A stretch of 64,000 nucleotides of DNA from Arthrobacter sunyaminii (GCF_018866305.1 NZ_CP076456.1:3844001-3908000), one strand, 5' to 3'. Shown: positions 35,866-46,873, counted from the stretch's first letter. Program-made: numbers and translations. The notes: a model not told the origin generated them from the sequence alone.

Positions 35866-37092
35866 TCAGGGCTCCTGGATCGAGACCTTTTTTTGCTCGG
35901 CGGCGGCAGGCGCAAAAATGATGGAAAGCAGCATGGCTGCGCCCACCACCAGCAGGGAATTACGGATTCCCCAGTGTTCGCCCAGGAAGCCGAGCACCGG
36001 CGGGCCAATGAAGAAGGCCGAGTAGCCGATGGTGGAGACAACGGACACCCGGGCCGCAGCGTGCGCCGGGTCCTCGCCGGCGGCCGACATGCCCATCGGG
36101 AAGCCCAGCGCTGCGCCGATTCCCCACAGGACGGCGCCAAGCGCGGCCAGGGGAAGGTTGGGTGCCAGGACAAAGAGCAGCAGGCCCACGAGGGACGCGC
36201 CCATGCAGATCCGCAATGCCGGCACGCGGCCCATCCGGTCGATCAGCCGGGCGCCGAACCAGCGCGTCAGAGTCATGGCGGCCACAAAGGTTGCGAACAT
36301 TACGGCGCCGGCGGACTCACTGCTTCCCAGCCCGTCCACGGTCGCCTTGGCCACCCAGTCATTGGCGGCGCCTTCGGTCAGCGCCGCGCCCAGAACCACG
36401 ACGCCGATCAGCAGCGTACGTCCTTCTTTCCAGGCGCCGAAGCGGGAGGGTTTCACAGCCGCGCCGGTACCGTCGGTGCCGTGGACGGCATGGGACAGCT
36501 GCAGGAAGTTGCGCGGCACGATCAGCACCGCAATGCAGACCACGGTCAGGATGGCCAGCAGATGCAGGGACAGCGAGATACCCAGAGCGGACAGGCCGGC
36601 GCCGATCAGGGCGCCCACAAAGGAACCACCGGAGAACGCCCCGTGGAATTTAGGCATGATGTTCCGGCCAAGCCGGCGCTCCACGTCCGCGCCCTCCAGG
36701 TTCATCGCAACGTCCCAGCCGGCAATGCCGACGCCAAAGATCAGCAAACCCACGGCCGTCAGCGGAATCGACCCCAGGTACAGTCCCGCGGCGATGATCA
36801 GGGATGCGGCCGACGTCGTGATCCCGCCGGCACGCACAGTGCCGGCGGTGCCGATCCGCTGTGCCACCGAACCGGCCAGCGGAAGGGCCGTTACCGAGCC
36901 GATCGCGGAGAACAGCAGCAGCAGCCCCACGCCGGCCGCACCAATACCGAGGTCCTGGGCCGCGGCGGGAATGCGGGCCGCCCAGCTGGCAAAGACAAGG
37001 CCGTTGAGGCCGAAAACCACGAAAACGGCAATGAGTGCCTTGTTGAGGGCAGTCTCTCTTTGGACAGTGTCAGTCGGGTTCTTTTCGGTCAC
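35866..37092 (-). CDS. MFS transporter
   Basis: 408-residue major facilitator with 12 predicted helices. The N-terminal FVVFGLNGLVFASWAARIPAAAQDLG segment is characteristic of a fucose-permease/YbjJ-like MFS group. Located 14 bases after the stop of the ABC-F gene on the same strand, so probably co-transcribed with it. Efflux or uptake direction is not determinable. Confidence 0.88.
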   Translation of the reverse strand: MTEKNPTDTVQRETALNKALIAVFVVFGLNGLVFASWAARIPAAAQDLGIGAAGVGLLLLFSAIGSVTALPLAGSVAQRIGTAGTVRAGGITTSAASLIIAAGLYLGSIPLTAVGLLIFGVGIAGWDVAMNLEGADVERRLGRNIMPKFHGAFSGGSFVGALIGAGLSALGISLSLHLLAILTVVCIAVLIVPRNFLQLSHAVHGTDGTGAAVKPSRFGAWKEGRTLLIGVVVLGAALTEGAANDWVAKATVDGLGSSESAGAVMFATFVAAMTLTRWFGARLIDRMGRVPALRICMGASLVGLLLFVLAPNLPLAALGAVLWGIGAALGFPMGMSAAGEDPAHAAARVSVVSTIGYSAFFIGPPVLGFLGEHWGIRNSLLVVGAAMLLSIIFAPAAAEQKKVSIQEP

Positions 37093-37106
37093 GGCAATAT
37101 TGTCCC

Positions 37107-38789
37107 CTACCGCGCGCGGACCACGCGTTTCTCATCCCAGACCGGAGTCTCGGATTCATAGACCTTCCCGTCGGAACCGAACACCAGGAACCGGTCGAAG
37201 CTGCGGGCGAACCAGCGGTCGTGGGTGACGGCCAGAACGGTTCCTTCGAACGCCTCGATGGCCTTTTCCAGGGCTTCGGCGGAGTGCAGGTCCAGGTTGT
37301 CGGTGGGCTCATCAAGCAGCAGCAGCGTGGCACCGGAGAGTTCCAGCAGCAGGATCTGCAGCCGCGCCTGCTGCCCGCCGGAAAGCGAGTCGTATTTCTG
37401 CTCGGAGGACGCCGCCAGGCCGTAGCGGTCCAGGGCTCCGGCGGCGGCTTCGCGGCCGAGGCCGGAGCGGTGTTCATCACCGCGGTGCAGGATGTCCAGC
37501 AGGGTTTTTCCGAGCAGGTCCGGGCGCATCATGGTCTGGGCGAAGAACCCCGGCCGGATGCGGGCGCCGAGCTTGACGGAACCCTCGTGCGGAACGGGAG
37601 AGATTTCCACCTCGGACACCGGCTCGTGTTCCTTGTCCGGGTCGGTGCCGCCCAGGGCCAGCAGGCGCAGGAAGTGGGACTTTCCGGACCCGTTGGAGCC
37701 GAGCACGCCCACCCGGTCGCCAAACCAGATTTCCGTGCTGAACGGCTTCATCAGCCCGGTCAGCTCCAGTTTCTGCGCGACGACGGCCCGTTTGGCGGTG
37801 CGTCCGCCGCGCAGGCGCATCTTGACGTTCTGTTCAATCGGCAGGGCCTCGGGCGGACCCGCTTCGAGGAACTTGGCCAGCCGGGTCTGGGCGGCCTGGT
37901 ACCGGTTGGCCATGTCGGAGCGGAACGCCGCCTTGTTCTTGTACATGTTCACGAGCTCTTTGAGCTTGAGGTGCTCCTCATCCCAGCGCCGGCGCAGTTC
38001 CTCGAACCGAGCGTTGCGGTCCTCGCGCGCCGTGACATAGCTGCTGAAGCCGCCGCCGTGGATCCAGGCCGACGCGCCGTTGATGCCCGGTTCCAGGGTG
38101 ACGATGCGGGTGGCGGCGTTGTCGAGCAGTTCCCGGTCGTGGCTGACAAACAGGACGGATTTCTTGGACTCAGCGAGTTTGGCTTCCAGCCAGCGCTTGC
38201 CGGGAACATCCAGATAGTTGTCCGGCTCATCCAGCAGCAGCAGCTCATCCGGGCCGGAGAACAGTGCCTCCAGGACCAGGCGTTTCTGTTCGCCGCCGGA
38301 CAGGGTGGAGGCCTTGCGGTACTGGGCGCGGTCAAAGGGCATGCCCAGGGCCGCCATGGTGACCTCGTCCCAGACGGTTTCCTGCTCGTAGCCGCCGGCG
38401 TCTCCCCAGTCGGCAATGGCGGTGGCGTAGCGCATCTGGGTGGGCTCGTCGTCGTGCTCCATCATCGCCAGCTCCGCATCATCCACGGCTTTGGCGGCCG
38501 CGGCGAGCGCCGGCGGGGCGGCAGAGACCAAAAGGTCCCGGACCGTGCTGTCATCGCGGACCTGGCCCACGAACTGGCGCATGATGCCCATGGATCCGGA
38601 TTTGGACACGGTGCCCTCGTCGGCCTTCATGTCCTCGGCGATGATGCGCAGCAGGGTGGTCTTGCCGGTGCCGTTGGGTCCGATCAGGGCCGTCTTGTGC
38701 CCGTCCCCCACCTTGAAGCTGACGCCGTTGAGCAGCTGCCTGCCGTCGGAGAGGAAATAGTCAATGTTGGATACGTCGAGGTGTGCCAC
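37107..38789 (-). CDS. ABC-F family ATPase
   Basis: 560-residue soluble protein with two ABC domains and no membrane segment. Domain 1: GPNGTGKTTLLRI near residue 38, LSGGEQKRLVLE near 190, LLLLDEPDNYLDV. A linker (about 255-330) with basic, helical character corresponds to the P-site tRNA interaction motif. Domain 2: GSNGSGKSHFLRL, LSGGQQARLQIL, LLLLDEPTDNLDL. ABC-F proteins act on the ribosome, as translation factors or to displace antibiotics. Linkage to exporters is suggestive of a resistance role but not proof. Confidence 0.9.
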   Translation of the reverse strand: MAHLDVSNIDYFLSDGRQLLNGVSFKVGDGHKTALIGPNGTGKTTLLRIIAEDMKADEGTVSKSGSMGIMRQFVGQVRDDSTVRDLLVSAAPPALAAAAKAVDDAELAMMEHDDEPTQMRYATAIADWGDAGGYEQETVWDEVTMAALGMPFDRAQYRKASTLSGGEQKRLVLEALFSGPDELLLLDEPDNYLDVPGKRWLEAKLAESKKSVLFVSHDRELLDNAATRIVTLEPGINGASAWIHGGGFSSYVTAREDRNARFEELRRRWDEEHLKLKELVNMYKNKAAFRSDMANRYQAAQTRLAKFLEAGPPEALPIEQNVKMRLRGGRTAKRAVVAQKLELTGLMKPFSTEIWFGDRVGVLGSNGSGKSHFLRLLALGGTDPDKEHEPVSEVEISPVPHEGSVKLGARIRPGFFAQTMMRPDLLGKTLLDILHRGDEHRSGLGREAAAGALDRYGLAASSEQKYDSLSGGQQARLQILLLELSGATLLLLDEPTDNLDLHSAEALEKAIEAFEGTVLAVTHDRWFARSFDRFLVFGSDGKVYESETPVWDEKRVVRAR

Positions 38790-38902
38790 ACTTCCATCCT
38801 CCCATCCCGCCGGGATGGACAGCCGCGGCCCTGACGTGCCTAGGATGAAGGCCGCGTGTCTCCGCCCGGGACACGCCGGAAATACCCCGCTAAGGAGCGA
38901 AG

Positions 38903-39223
38903 ATGATCTTCATTACCGTCAAGTTCAACGTCAAGCCGGAATGGGTGGAGCGCTGGCCGGAACTGACCAAAGATTTCACCGCCGCCACCCGTGCCGAGCC
39001 CGGCAACCTGTGGTTCGACTGGTCACGCAGCCTGGAAAACCCCAACGAGTTTGTCCTCGTGGAAGCCTTCAAGGACGACGCCGCCGAGGCTCACGTGGGC
39101 AGCGACCACTTCCAGCAGGCCATGAAGGATATGGTCCAGGCGCTGGTCGAGACTCCGAAGATCATCAACACGGTCATCGAGGGCGAAGACTGGTCCCGGA
39201 TGGGTGAACTGACCGTCGAGTAG
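38903..39223 (+). CDS. ABM-domain antibiotic biosynthesis-type monooxygenase
   Basis: 106-residue ferredoxin-like-fold protein of the ABM (YgiN-like) family, cofactor-free quinol or aromatic monooxygenases. Visible: FITVKFNVKPEWVERWPELTKDFTAATRAEPGNLWFDWSR and FVLVEAFKDDAAEAHVGSDHF, the two conserved halves with the catalytic-pocket histidine. AAGGAGCGAAG precedes the ATG. Divergent from the ABC-F gene; the physiological substrate is unknown. Confidence 0.9.
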   Translation: MIFITVKFNVKPEWVERWPELTKDFTAATRAEPGNLWFDWSRSLENPNEFVLVEAFKDDAAEAHVGSDHFQQAMKDMVQALVETPKIINTVIEGEDWSRMGELTVE

Positions 39224-39247
39224 CCACCGGCCACGGGCCGGCGGATC

Positions 39248-39517
39248 CTACTTGGTGTCCAGCGTGTATCCGGCCCGGGTCAGCATTTTGCGCAGGTCCA
39301 CAACGGTCTGCTCGTCAATGTCCTTGCCCCGCGGAGGCTCCAGATAGTCGGTTTCACCGGCGAGGGTAACCTCATACTTGCCGTTGTGTTCCCGGGTGGT
39401 GTCGGCCACGGCCTCCAGCAGGGAGCGGACTCGCTTCCACTCAATGTTGGAACTGGTGGGATGCCGCAGGATCTCGTCCAGGGTGTCCCGGTGGTGGTTG
39501 TTCAGGTGCACGGTCAT
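39248..39517 (-). CDS. Small conserved protein, HicA-like fold possible
   Basis: 89-residue basic/acidic mixed protein starting at ATG 39517 behind AGGAGG. The pattern WKRVRSLLEAV...EHNGKYEVTLAGE...IDEQTVVDLRKMLTRAGY loosely resembles HicA mRNA-interferase-type folds. No HicB-like partner lies beside it, so a toxin-antitoxin call is not made. The upstream membrane gene lies on the same strand 79 bases away. Confidence 0.7.
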   Translation of the reverse strand: MTVHLNNHHRDTLDEILRHPTSSNIEWKRVRSLLEAVADTTREHNGKYEVTLAGETDYLEPPRGKDIDEQTVVDLRKMLTRAGYTLDTK

Positions 39518-39596
39518 CGGTAAACCTCCTGGTTCCAGTTGCCCATGCCGGGGTCCTGAGCGCAAGGGATGCAGGCCAGGTCACGGGCGGACGGTG

Positions 39597-40904
39597 TCAG
39601 TTCCCGGGGGTCCCGCTGAAGAATGCGGCCATCCGCCGCGGCACCAGGTGCCCCAGCTGGGGGGCCAGTGTCCGCGAGCCCGCTTCGATCACCAAACCCC
39701 AGGCGGCCATGACCAGGAACGTCCACCAGGCGGGGCCAACGGTTCCTGCTCCCGGGCCGAAGCCGCTGCCCCCGGCGGTGCCCTGTCCCGCCGCCACGAG
39801 GCTGATGACGGACAGCACCGCGCCGCCCAGACCGAAAACCGCCGGCAGGGTCAGCCATGATTCCTGCCCTGCCGGCTCCCCCCGGTTACGGCCCCGGCTG
39901 AGGGACCAGAGGACTGCCGCCGCCGTGGCCAGCAGCAGCACCAGGACTCCGACGGCGGCACTGGCCCAGACGGGCAGGTCGCCCACGGTCAGCGGAAAGA
40001 GTCCCGACAGCGGCAACCCCAGGTTCGCCACAGCGGACAGATGGCCGGTGGCGAAGGCCCAGGCCGACGCTGTCGGCAGCCAGAGCGGTGCGGCGAAGGC
40101 CACCGCAGCCCCGCCGTGCACCAGGGCCGTGACGAGCAGCGCCAGGCCGATCACGCAGGTGTAGGCAAGATAGTGGCAGCCGGCCAGGCGCAGCGCCGGC
40201 CGAAGTCCCGGCAGCGCTGCTTCAGCCCGCCTGAACCAGCGAAGCTCCGTACCGGCCTCGCGTTTCCGTCCCGCCCAGCTGGCCGCCGTCCCCAGCAGCA
40301 CGGCGCCGGCCACCAGGCTCGGTGAGGCAGCGGTCAGGAACGCGTCACCGGTGTCAGTGGTTCCGCGCAGTGAAACCAGGAGGCTCAGCAGCACGGAGAA
40401 GGCAGCCAGCGCCAGTCCCGTGAGTCCTGCGTAAAGCCAGCGGGCCCCGTCTGATTCCAGTGCCGCCTTACGTTCCGCGCGGCGGCCAAGACGCCAGAGT
40501 GATGCCGTTGCCACAGCTGTCAGCGCCAGGGGAAGAACCCCCACCCACACGCTGACCAGCGGCGCGCCGAAGTCCGTTACGGTGGAGGACACTGTCAGGA
40601 CCGTTGTTCCGCCCAGCGCCATCGCGGCCAGGAAAAAGGGATAGATCGCTAGGGCCGAGGGACCGTCAAGCCTGGCCCCCATGCTGCCGGCCGAATCATT
40701 CATGGCGTTCAGGGCACCCGCCCCGCCCAGGAAGAATCCCAGGACCAGCAGCGCCATGGTCACCAGGGCGGCGCCCAGGGTCAGGCCGTAGGCAATCAGT
40801 GCCGACTGCACTGCCAGCCACCAGCGCGGGCTCAGGCGCCCGGTTACGGGAGGCGGGACGAGGGTGTCCGGATTCGCCGGCTCCCCGTTGTCCTGGTTGT
40901 GCAT
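39597..40904 (-). CDS. Multi-pass membrane protein of unknown function
   Basis: 435-residue protein with a polar N-terminus and about ten hydrophobic helices with Ala/Leu/Val/Gly-rich composition. No transporter or enzyme motif was recognised; topology resembles the large DUF6350-type actinobacterial membrane proteins, a weak similarity. Monocistronic between the FAD oxidoreductase and the small protein gene. Confidence 0.65.
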   Translation of the reverse strand: MHNQDNGEPANPDTLVPPPVTGRLSPRWWLAVQSALIAYGLTLGAALVTMALLVLGFFLGGAGALNAMNDSAGSMGARLDGPSALAIYPFFLAAMALGGTTVLTVSSTVTDFGAPLVSVWVGVLPLALTAVATASLWRLGRRAERKAALESDGARWLYAGLTGLALAAFSVLLSLLVSLRGTTDTGDAFLTAASPSLVAGAVLLGTAASWAGRKREAGTELRWFRRAEAALPGLRPALRLAGCHYLAYTCVIGLALLVTALVHGGAAVAFAAPLWLPTASAWAFATGHLSAVANLGLPLSGLFPLTVGDLPVWASAAVGVLVLLLATAAAVLWSLSRGRNRGEPAGQESWLTLPAVFGLGGAVLSVISLVAAGQGTAGGSGFGPGAGTVGPAWWTFLVMAAWGLVIEAGSRTLAPQLGHLVPRRMAAFFSGTPGN

Positions 40905-40971
40905 GGTCCATTCCCTCTGCAGAGCGTGAGCGGGGTTCCGCTGGATTTAAACATACAAGCTTGCAGCGGCG

Positions 40972-42417
40972 TCAGCTGTTTACCCCTAGGTCCGGCATCG
41001 GCAGGGCATGCCGCCGGCGCAGTGCCAGCCCGGCGGCATGAAAGCCTCCCATACCGTGGACCCCGGGTCCCGGCGGCGTGGACGCCGAGCAGAGATAGAT
41101 CCCCGGAAGCGGCGTTTGCCATGGATTCACTGCCGGTACGGGGCGCGCCGCCATCTGCCACAGGCTCACTGCGCCGCCGCCAAAGTCACCGCCCACATAG
41201 TTCTCGTTGTAGCGCTCCAGGTCCGCCGCCGTCGTCACCTGCGAGCGCACGACGACGTCGCGGAAGCCGGGTGCGAACCGTTCAATCTGCGCGGTGACGG
41301 CTTCGGTCATGTCCACCGTGGAACCGGCCGGAACGTGGCAGTAGGTCCACAGGATATGGCGGCCCGCCGGTGCCCGGGAGGAATCGAAGGTGCTGGGCTG
41401 GGACAGCAGGACGTAGGGCTTGTGCGGATGCTTTCCCGCCGCGACCTGCGCCTCGGCGGCGGCAAGTTCGGCGCGGCGCCCGCCCAGGTGCACCGTTCCG
41501 GCCCGTCCCACTTCCCGGTTGGCCCACGGCACCGGGCCGGAGAGGATGAAGTCCACCTTGCAGGCCGCGTTGCCGTACCGGAACCGCTCCAGCGCTCCCG
41601 CATACCGTCCCGGCAGCTCCGGTCCGGCGAGCTCCAGCAGGGTCCTGGGGGAAACGTCGAGCAGGACGGTCCTGGCGCCGCGGACCTCATCGAGTGAGGA
41701 CACCCGGTGGTCCGTGACCAGCTCTCCTCCGTGTGCCTGCAGGTCCTTCACCATGGCATCGGCAATTGCCTGGGATCCGCCGTCGGGCACCGGCCAGCCC
41801 ACGGTGTGGGCGAGCAGGGCCAGAAGCAGGCCGCCGCCGGCCGACGGCAGTGAGGGCATGCGTCCCACCGGGTGGGCGGCGACTCCGGTGAGCAGGGCCG
41901 GCGCCTTATCGGCGGTGAACCGCGTGTTCCACAACGGGGTGCCCTGGTCCAGGGCGGCGCGGCCGAACGCCAGTGCCGCACCGGGCTGCCGGTAGCCCCG
42001 GATCAGCGGGGACATCAACAGCTCGGTGATGGCTTCGCTGCGCCGGACCAGCGGCGACATCAGCTTACGGAAGGCAGGCCCGTCTGCCCCCAGCCCCTCG
42101 ACGGTGCGTTCCAGGTCCTTGTAGGCCAGTCCGGCGTCGCCCCCGTCCAAAGGATGCGCATAGGAGATCTCCGGCACCGTGAGCTTGATGCGGTCGGCCA
42201 GTTCAAACCGGCGGAAGAAGGGGGACGCCAGGGCCATGGGATGCACGGCCGAGCACACGTCGTACCGGTGGCCGGGCTCCAGCAGTTCCTTGGTGCGGCT
42301 GCCGCCGCCGGCCGTTGGCCCCGCTTCGAAAACCTGCACCGACAGCCCCGCACGGGCCATGATGACCGCAGCCGCCAGACCGTTGGGCCCGGAACCGACC
42401 ACCGCGACATCGGTCAT
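40972..42417 (-). CDS. FAD-dependent phytoene-desaturase-like oxidoreductase
   Basis: 481-residue NAD(P)/FAD-binding amine-oxidase-superfamily protein. The N-terminal dinucleotide motif is VAVVGSGPNGLAAAVIMARAG, followed by GGGSRTKELLEPGHRYDV; the C-terminus has GIYLCSASTPPGPGVHGMGG, the FAD-closing motif of phytoene desaturase-like proteins. Its start overlaps the stop of the GT-C gene by four bases. No carotenoid genes are near, so the substrate is open; lipid-related dehydrogenation is one option. Confidence 0.88.
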   Translation of the reverse strand: MTDVAVVGSGPNGLAAAVIMARAGLSVQVFEAGPTAGGGSRTKELLEPGHRYDVCSAVHPMALASPFFRRFELADRIKLTVPEISYAHPLDGGDAGLAYKDLERTVEGLGADGPAFRKLMSPLVRRSEAITELLMSPLIRGYRQPGAALAFGRAALDQGTPLWNTRFTADKAPALLTGVAAHPVGRMPSLPSAGGGLLLALLAHTVGWPVPDGGSQAIADAMVKDLQAHGGELVTDHRVSSLDEVRGARTVLLDVSPRTLLELAGPELPGRYAGALERFRYGNAACKVDFILSGPVPWANREVGRAGTVHLGGRRAELAAAEAQVAAGKHPHKPYVLLSQPSTFDSSRAPAGRHILWTYCHVPAGSTVDMTEAVTAQIERFAPGFRDVVVRSQVTTAADLERYNENYVGGDFGGGAVSLWQMAARPVPAVNPWQTPLPGIYLCSASTPPGPGVHGMGGFHAAGLALRRRHALPMPDLGVNS

Positions 42418-43889
42418 GGTGTTCCTGCTTCCTTCGGAGTGGATGTCCGGGTGCCGGCTTCCCCAGCTGACGTGCCGCTGATCCTGCGGCGCAGCCGGAA
42501 CCGGTCGGGTGCGTGGTCGAAGGGCCCGCCCTGCGGATCATCGATGTTCAGCCGACGCACCGGATCGCGGGCGGGCACCAGGATGTCCCTGACCACCTGG
42601 GACATCAGCCAGGCCGTGGCCAGCACGTGCCCGGCCACGGCCCACACGTAGTAGGCGGCGTCGATGTTGTTCTGGGCGGAGCCGCCGGAGGTTTGCGCGC
42701 CCAGATACATCCAGATGGCCCACCAGTGGAGCACTTCGAAGAACTGCCAGACCAGAAAGTCTCTCCACCTGGGACGGGCAAGCGCCACCAGCGGAATCAG
42801 CCACAGGACAAACTGGGGCGAATACACCTTGTTGGTCAGGATGAAGGCGGCAACAATCAGGAACGCCAGCTGCGCCAGCCGGGGCCGCCTCGGAGCGGCA
42901 AGTCCCAGGAGTGCAATGCCCGCGCAGGCCGCGGTGAACAGGAAATAGGCCCAGAAATTGATGAACCCTGAATCCGCCTGCGACTGCCCCCACCGCTCCG
43001 CCAGCACGTTCCACGCAAACCATACGGAGGAATACCCCGCAGGCCGCTCCCCGGTGAAGGTCAGGAAGAACTTCCAGCCGGTGAAGTCGGCAACCATGAA
43101 CGGAACGTTCACCACCAGCCATGCGGCCGCAGCTGCGCCCGTTGCCTGGAAGGCCGGGCGCAGCCGCCCGGTCCGCAGTGCCAGAACCAGCACTGCGCCG
43201 AGGATCAGCACCGGATAGAGCTTCAGCGCCGCCCCCAGACCCAGCAGCACTCCGGCTAGGACCGGGCGGCTGCGCGCAAAAGCCAGCATGCCCAGCGCCG
43301 CCAGCAGCACGGCCCAAACGTCCCAGTTAATGAACACCGACAGGATCATGGCGGGGGCCAGCGCCACCATGGCAGCGTCCCAGGGCCTGCGGTTGGCCAT
43401 CCGCATGGTCGCGATGACCGTGCCGATCCAGGCCAGGACCGCCAGGACCGCATTGACGTCAAAGTAGGCCAGCGCGCGTTCCTGCGATCCGCCGTCGGGC
43501 ACCAGCAGGGCAACGGCGCCCGCCAGCAGCCCCAGCAGCACGGGGTATTCGAAGGCGGCGTCCGGGGTCAGGAAGGGAAAAACGCCCTGCGCCAGACCGC
43601 GGGAGTCGAACAGGACCGGCCAGTCCGAGTAACAGGCCTGATAGAAGTGGGTCGGTGCGGTCCAGCCGCCGGTGCGGCACGGCATTTTCACCAGCACCGC
43701 CACCAGAGCTGCTGCCGTGGTGAGCAGGATCAGGACCCGCTCCACGGTAAAGAACCCGGGCGTCACGATGCCCGGGGCGGTGTGGCGGCCCAGCGGACCG
43801 CCAATGCCCTCGGTGAGTTCGCGCAGCAGCGGGTCATTGCGGCTGGGCACCACTATCCGCAGCGGCTGGCGTCGGGGCTTGGGCTCCAT
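42414..43889 (-). CDS. GT87/GT-C type membrane glycosyltransferase
   Basis: 491-residue integral membrane protein with about 11 helices and a periplasm-facing early loop ([27 protein letters not shown]) containing the aspartate typical of polyprenyl-phosphate-sugar-dependent GT-C enzymes. ATG 43889 is chosen because the preceding open frame has no coding signal. It is translationally coupled to the FAD oxidoreductase. Mycobacteria have a comparable GT87-type gene (Rv0051) near ino1 and rpsF; the same neighbourhood here supports orthology, inferred. Confidence 0.82.
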   Translation of the reverse strand: MEPKPRRQPLRIVVPSRNDPLLRELTEGIGGPLGRHTAPGIVTPGFFTVERVLILLTTAAALVAVLVKMPCRTGGWTAPTHFYQACYSDWPVLFDSRGLAQGVFPFLTPDAAFEYPVLLGLLAGAVALLVPDGGSQERALAYFDVNAVLAVLAWIGTVIATMRMANRRPWDAAMVALAPAMILSVFINWDVWAVLLAALGMLAFARSRPVLAGVLLGLGAALKLYPVLILGAVLVLALRTGRLRPAFQATGAAAAAWLVVNVPFMVADFTGWKFFLTFTGERPAGYSSVWFAWNVLAERWGQSQADSGFINFWAYFLFTAACAGIALLGLAAPRRPRLAQLAFLIVAAFILTNKVYSPQFVLWLIPLVALARPRWRDFLVWQFFEVLHWWAIWMYLGAQTSGGSAQNNIDAAYYVWAVAGHVLATAWLMSQVVRDILVPARDPVRRLNIDDPQGGPFDHAPDRFRLRRRISGTSAGEAGTRTSTPKEAGTP

Positions 43890-44064
43890 GGTTACCAGTA
43901 TGCCGCTCCGCCCCGGCTTCTCCGGGTGCCGGACGGCACCGCAGTCGCCGCCGCTGCGCGAAGCTGTGATGCCAAACACTAATTGCTTGGGTAGAGGCCG
44001 TAGACTGGGCCCGGTCTTGCCGCCGCAGGTGCGGCGGTTGATAACTCGTCTTCAAAGGAGAACC

Positions 44065-45150
44065 GTGGCTAAGAACCCCATTCGGGTCGCAATCGTTGGT
44101 GTGGGAAACTGTGCGGCATCGCTGGTGCAGGGCGTGCAGTATTACCGCGATGCAGATCCGGACCTGACGGTCCCTGGTTTGATGCATGTGGAGTTCGGAA
44201 GCTACCACGTCAATGACGTGCAGTTTGTCGCCGCCTTTGACGTCGACAGCAAGAAGGTTGGCCTGGACCTGGCCGACGCCATCGGCGCCAGCGAGAACAA
44301 CACCATTAAGATCGCTGATGTTCCGGAAACCGGCGTCACCGTGCAGCGCGGCCACACCCTCGACGGCCTGGGCAAGTACTACCGCGAGACCATCGTGGAG
44401 TCCGACGCCGAGCCGGTGGACATTGTTGCCGCGCTGAAGGACAACGCCGTTGACGTGATGGTCTGCTATCTGCCCGTCGGTTCCGAGCAGGCTGCCAAGT
44501 TCTACGCCCAGTGCGCCATCGACGCCGGTGTTGCCTTCGTGAATGCCCTGCCCGTTTTCATTGCCGGTACCAAGGAGTGGGCGGATAAATTCACTGCTGC
44601 CGGCGTGCCGATCATCGGTGACGACATCAAGAGCCAGATCGGCGCCACCATTACGCACCGCGTGATGGCCAAGCTGTTCGAGGACCGCGGCGTGGTGCTG
44701 GACCGCACCTACCAGCTGAACGTCGGCGGCAACATGGACTTCAAGAACATGCTTGAGCGTGAGCGCCTGGAGTCCAAGAAGATTTCGAAGACGCAGGCCG
44801 TCACCTCCAATACCTCAGCCGATTTGAAGGCCGACGACGTCCACATCGGCCCCTCGGACTACGTTGCCTGGCTCGATGACCGCAAGTGGGCCTTTGTGCG
44901 CCTTGAGGGCCGCAACTTCGGCGACGCTCCGGTGTCCCTGGAATACAAGCTGGAGGTCTGGGACTCCCCCAACTCCGCCGGTGTCATCATCGATGCCATC
45001 CGGGCGGCCAAGATTGCGCTGGACCGGGGTGTGGGCGGGCCCATCCTCTCGGCGTCGAGCTACTTCATGAAGTCCCCGCCGGAGCAGTACAACGATGACA
45101 TTGCCAAGGAAAAGGTGGAGCAGTTCATCCGCGGCGAGGTGGAGCGCTAA
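44065..45150 (+). CDS. ino1: Inositol-3-phosphate synthase
   Basis: 361-residue NAD-dependent synthase converting glucose 6-phosphate to 1D-myo-inositol 3-phosphate. GTG 44065 with AAAGGAG is the start. Motifs: [16 protein letters not shown] near the N-terminus (NAD binding), [19 protein letters not shown], and [15 protein letters not shown] with active-site lysine and [11 protein letters not shown], as in the short actinobacterial/archaeal form. It feeds MshA (mycothiol) and phosphatidylinositol. TTGCTT and TAGACT elements occur upstream, but with a short 12-base spacer. Confidence 0.96.
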   Translation: MAKNPIRVAIVGVGNCAASLVQGVQYYRDADPDLTVPGLMHVEFGSYHVNDVQFVAAFDVDSKKVGLDLADAIGASENNTIKIADVPETGVTVQRGHTLDGLGKYYRETIVESDAEPVDIVAALKDNAVDVMVCYLPVGSEQAAKFYAQCAIDAGVAFVNALPVFIAGTKEWADKFTAAGVPIIGDDIKSQIGATITHRVMAKLFEDRGVVLDRTYQLNVGGNMDFKNMLERERLESKKISKTQAVTSNTSADLKADDVHIGPSDYVAWLDDRKWAFVRLEGRNFGDAPVSLEYKLEVWDSPNSAGVIIDAIRAAKIALDRGVGGPILSASSYFMKSPPEQYNDDIAKEKVEQFIRGEVER

Positions 45151-45184
45151 GCCCGGCGCTTCCCCGTTGCGGCACGCCCGCCGG

Positions 45185-46873
45185 TTATGAGAGGCCGGAG
45201 GGCGTGCCGTCCGCGGCAACGTCCATGCGCATTGCTGCCGGAGCCTTCGGCAGTCCGGGCATGGTCATTACGGCACCGGTGAGTGCGACGACGAATCCGG
45301 CTCCGGTCTTCAGGATCAGGTCCCGCACGTGCACGGTGAAACCGGTCGGTGCTCCGAGCAGGTCCGCGTTGTCCGAGAAGGAGTACTGGGTCTTGGCCAT
45401 GCACACCGGCAGCGAGTCCCATCCCCCGGCCTTGATTTCCTCCAGCCGGCGCAGGGCCGGCAGGGAAAACTCCACGTCGTCGGCTCCGTAAATGTCCCGG
45501 ACCACCGTCCGGATCTTCTCCTCGACCGGCACGTCCAACGGGTACAGATGGTGGAAATCCGCCGGTTCCTCCAGGGCTTCCAGGACCTTGGCGGCCAGCG
45601 CATCACCCCCGCTTTCCCCTCCGCCGTTGGCCCAGACATCGGCTGCGGCCGCGGCGACGCCTTCGCCTGCACACCACTGCAGCAGCCAGTCCACCTCTTC
45701 CTGCGTGTCCGTGGTGAAGGTGTTCACCGCCACGACGGGGCTCAGGCCGAACCTGGCGATGTTGCGGATGTGCCGGCGCAGGTTGGCCGTTCCCGCCTCC
45801 AGGGCGGCGAAGTCCGGCTCACTCAGCCGGTCCTTCGGCACGCCGCCGTGCATCTTCAGGGCACGGATCGTTGCCACCAGGACGACGGCGTCCGGGGCCA
45901 CGTCCGCGGCCCGCGAGGTGATGTCCATGTACTTTTCGGCGCCAAGGTCGGCGCCGAAGCCCGCCTCGGTGACCACGATGTCGCCGACGGTGCGGGCCAG
46001 TTCGGTGGCGATCACGGAGTTGCAGCCGTGTGCGATGTTGGCGAACGGGCCGCCGTGGACCAGCGCCGGCGTCCCGGCGAGGGTTTGGACCAGGTTCGGT
46101 TTCACGGCGTCTTTGAGCAGCAGTGTCAGTGCGCCCTCCACGCCCAGATCCCGCACCGTGACCGGCCGCCGGTCGTAGGTGTATCCCACTGTGATGCGGG
46201 CCAGCCGCTCCTTGAGGTCGGCGAGGTCGCGGGCCAGGCAGAAGACGGCCATGATTTCCGAAGCCACGGTGATGTCGAAACCATCCTGGCGCGGCACACC
46301 CTGCACCGGGCCGCCCAGGCCGATCACGATGTCCCGCAGCGAGCGGTCATTCATGTCCATGACGCGGCGGAAGGTGATCCGGCGCGGATCGATCCCCAGC
46401 TCGTTGCCCTGGTAGATGTGGTTGTCCAGCAACGCCGTCAACGCGTTGTTGGCGGTGGTGATGGCGTGGAAGTCGCCGGTGAAGTGCAGGTTGATGTCCT
46501 CCATGGGCACCACCTGCGACCAGCCGCCGCCCGTGGCTCCGCCCTTCATGCCCAGTACCGGCCCCAGTGAAGGTTCGCGCAGGGCTATGACGGTGTTTGC
46601 TCCGGCTTTGGCCAGTGCATCGCCCAGTCCGACGGTGACCGTGGACTTGCCTTCTCCGGCCGGGGTGGGGCTCATGGCGGTGACCAGCACCACCTTCCCG
46701 CGGGTGCTGCGTGCGGGCACCAGTGCCGGGTCAATCTTGGCTTTGTACCGTCCGTACAGTTCCAGGGCTTCTTCGGGGATGCCGGCTGCACGGGCGATGT
46801 CCGTAATGGGCTTCATCACGGCCCGGCGGGAGATTTCCAAATCGCTGGTCATGTCAGCGGCTGCGCGCATCAT
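45185..46873 (-). CDS. fhs: Formate-tetrahydrofolate ligase
   Basis: 562-residue enzyme making 10-formyl-tetrahydrofolate from formate, THF and ATP. The P-loop [10 protein letters not shown] is at about residues 69-78. Family segments [30 protein letters not shown] and [16 protein letters not shown] are intact. ATG 46873 (or the adjacent ATG) has AAGGA upstream. It lies convergent with ino1 and downstream of mshA in the same direction, with a 61-base gap. Supplies one-carbon units for purines; its place next to mycothiol genes may reflect mycothiol-dependent formaldehyde/formate metabolism, inferred. Confidence 0.95.
   Translation of the reverse strand: MMRAAADMTSDLEISRRAVMKPITDIARAAGIPEEALELYGRYKAKIDPALVPARSTRGKVVLVTAMSPTPAGEGKSTVTVGLGDALAKAGANTVIALREPSLGPVLGMKGGATGGGWSQVVPMEDINLHFTGDFHAITTANNALTALLDNHIYQGNELGIDPRRITFRRVMDMNDRSLRDIVIGLGGPVQGVPRQDGFDITVASEIMAVFCLARDLADLKERLARITVGYTYDRRPVTVRDLGVEGALTLLLKDAVKPNLVQTLAGTPALVHGGPFANIAHGCNSVIATELARTVGDIVVTEAGFGADLGAEKYMDITSRAADVAPDAVVLVATIRALKMHGGVPKDRLSEPDFAALEAGTANLRRHIRNIARFGLSPVVAVNTFTTDTQEEVDWLLQWCAGEGVAAAAADVWANGGGESGGDALAAKVLEALEEPADFHHLYPLDVPVEEKIRTVVRDIYGADDVEFSLPALRRLEEIKAGGWDSLPVCMAKTQYSFSDNADLLGAPTGFTVHVRDLILKTGAGFVVALTGAVMTMPGLPKAPAAMRMDVAADGTPSGLS

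Noticed and set aside
39248-39517. HicA toxin of a toxin-antitoxin pair
   Set aside because: Only a loose pattern resemblance and no antitoxin gene beside it.
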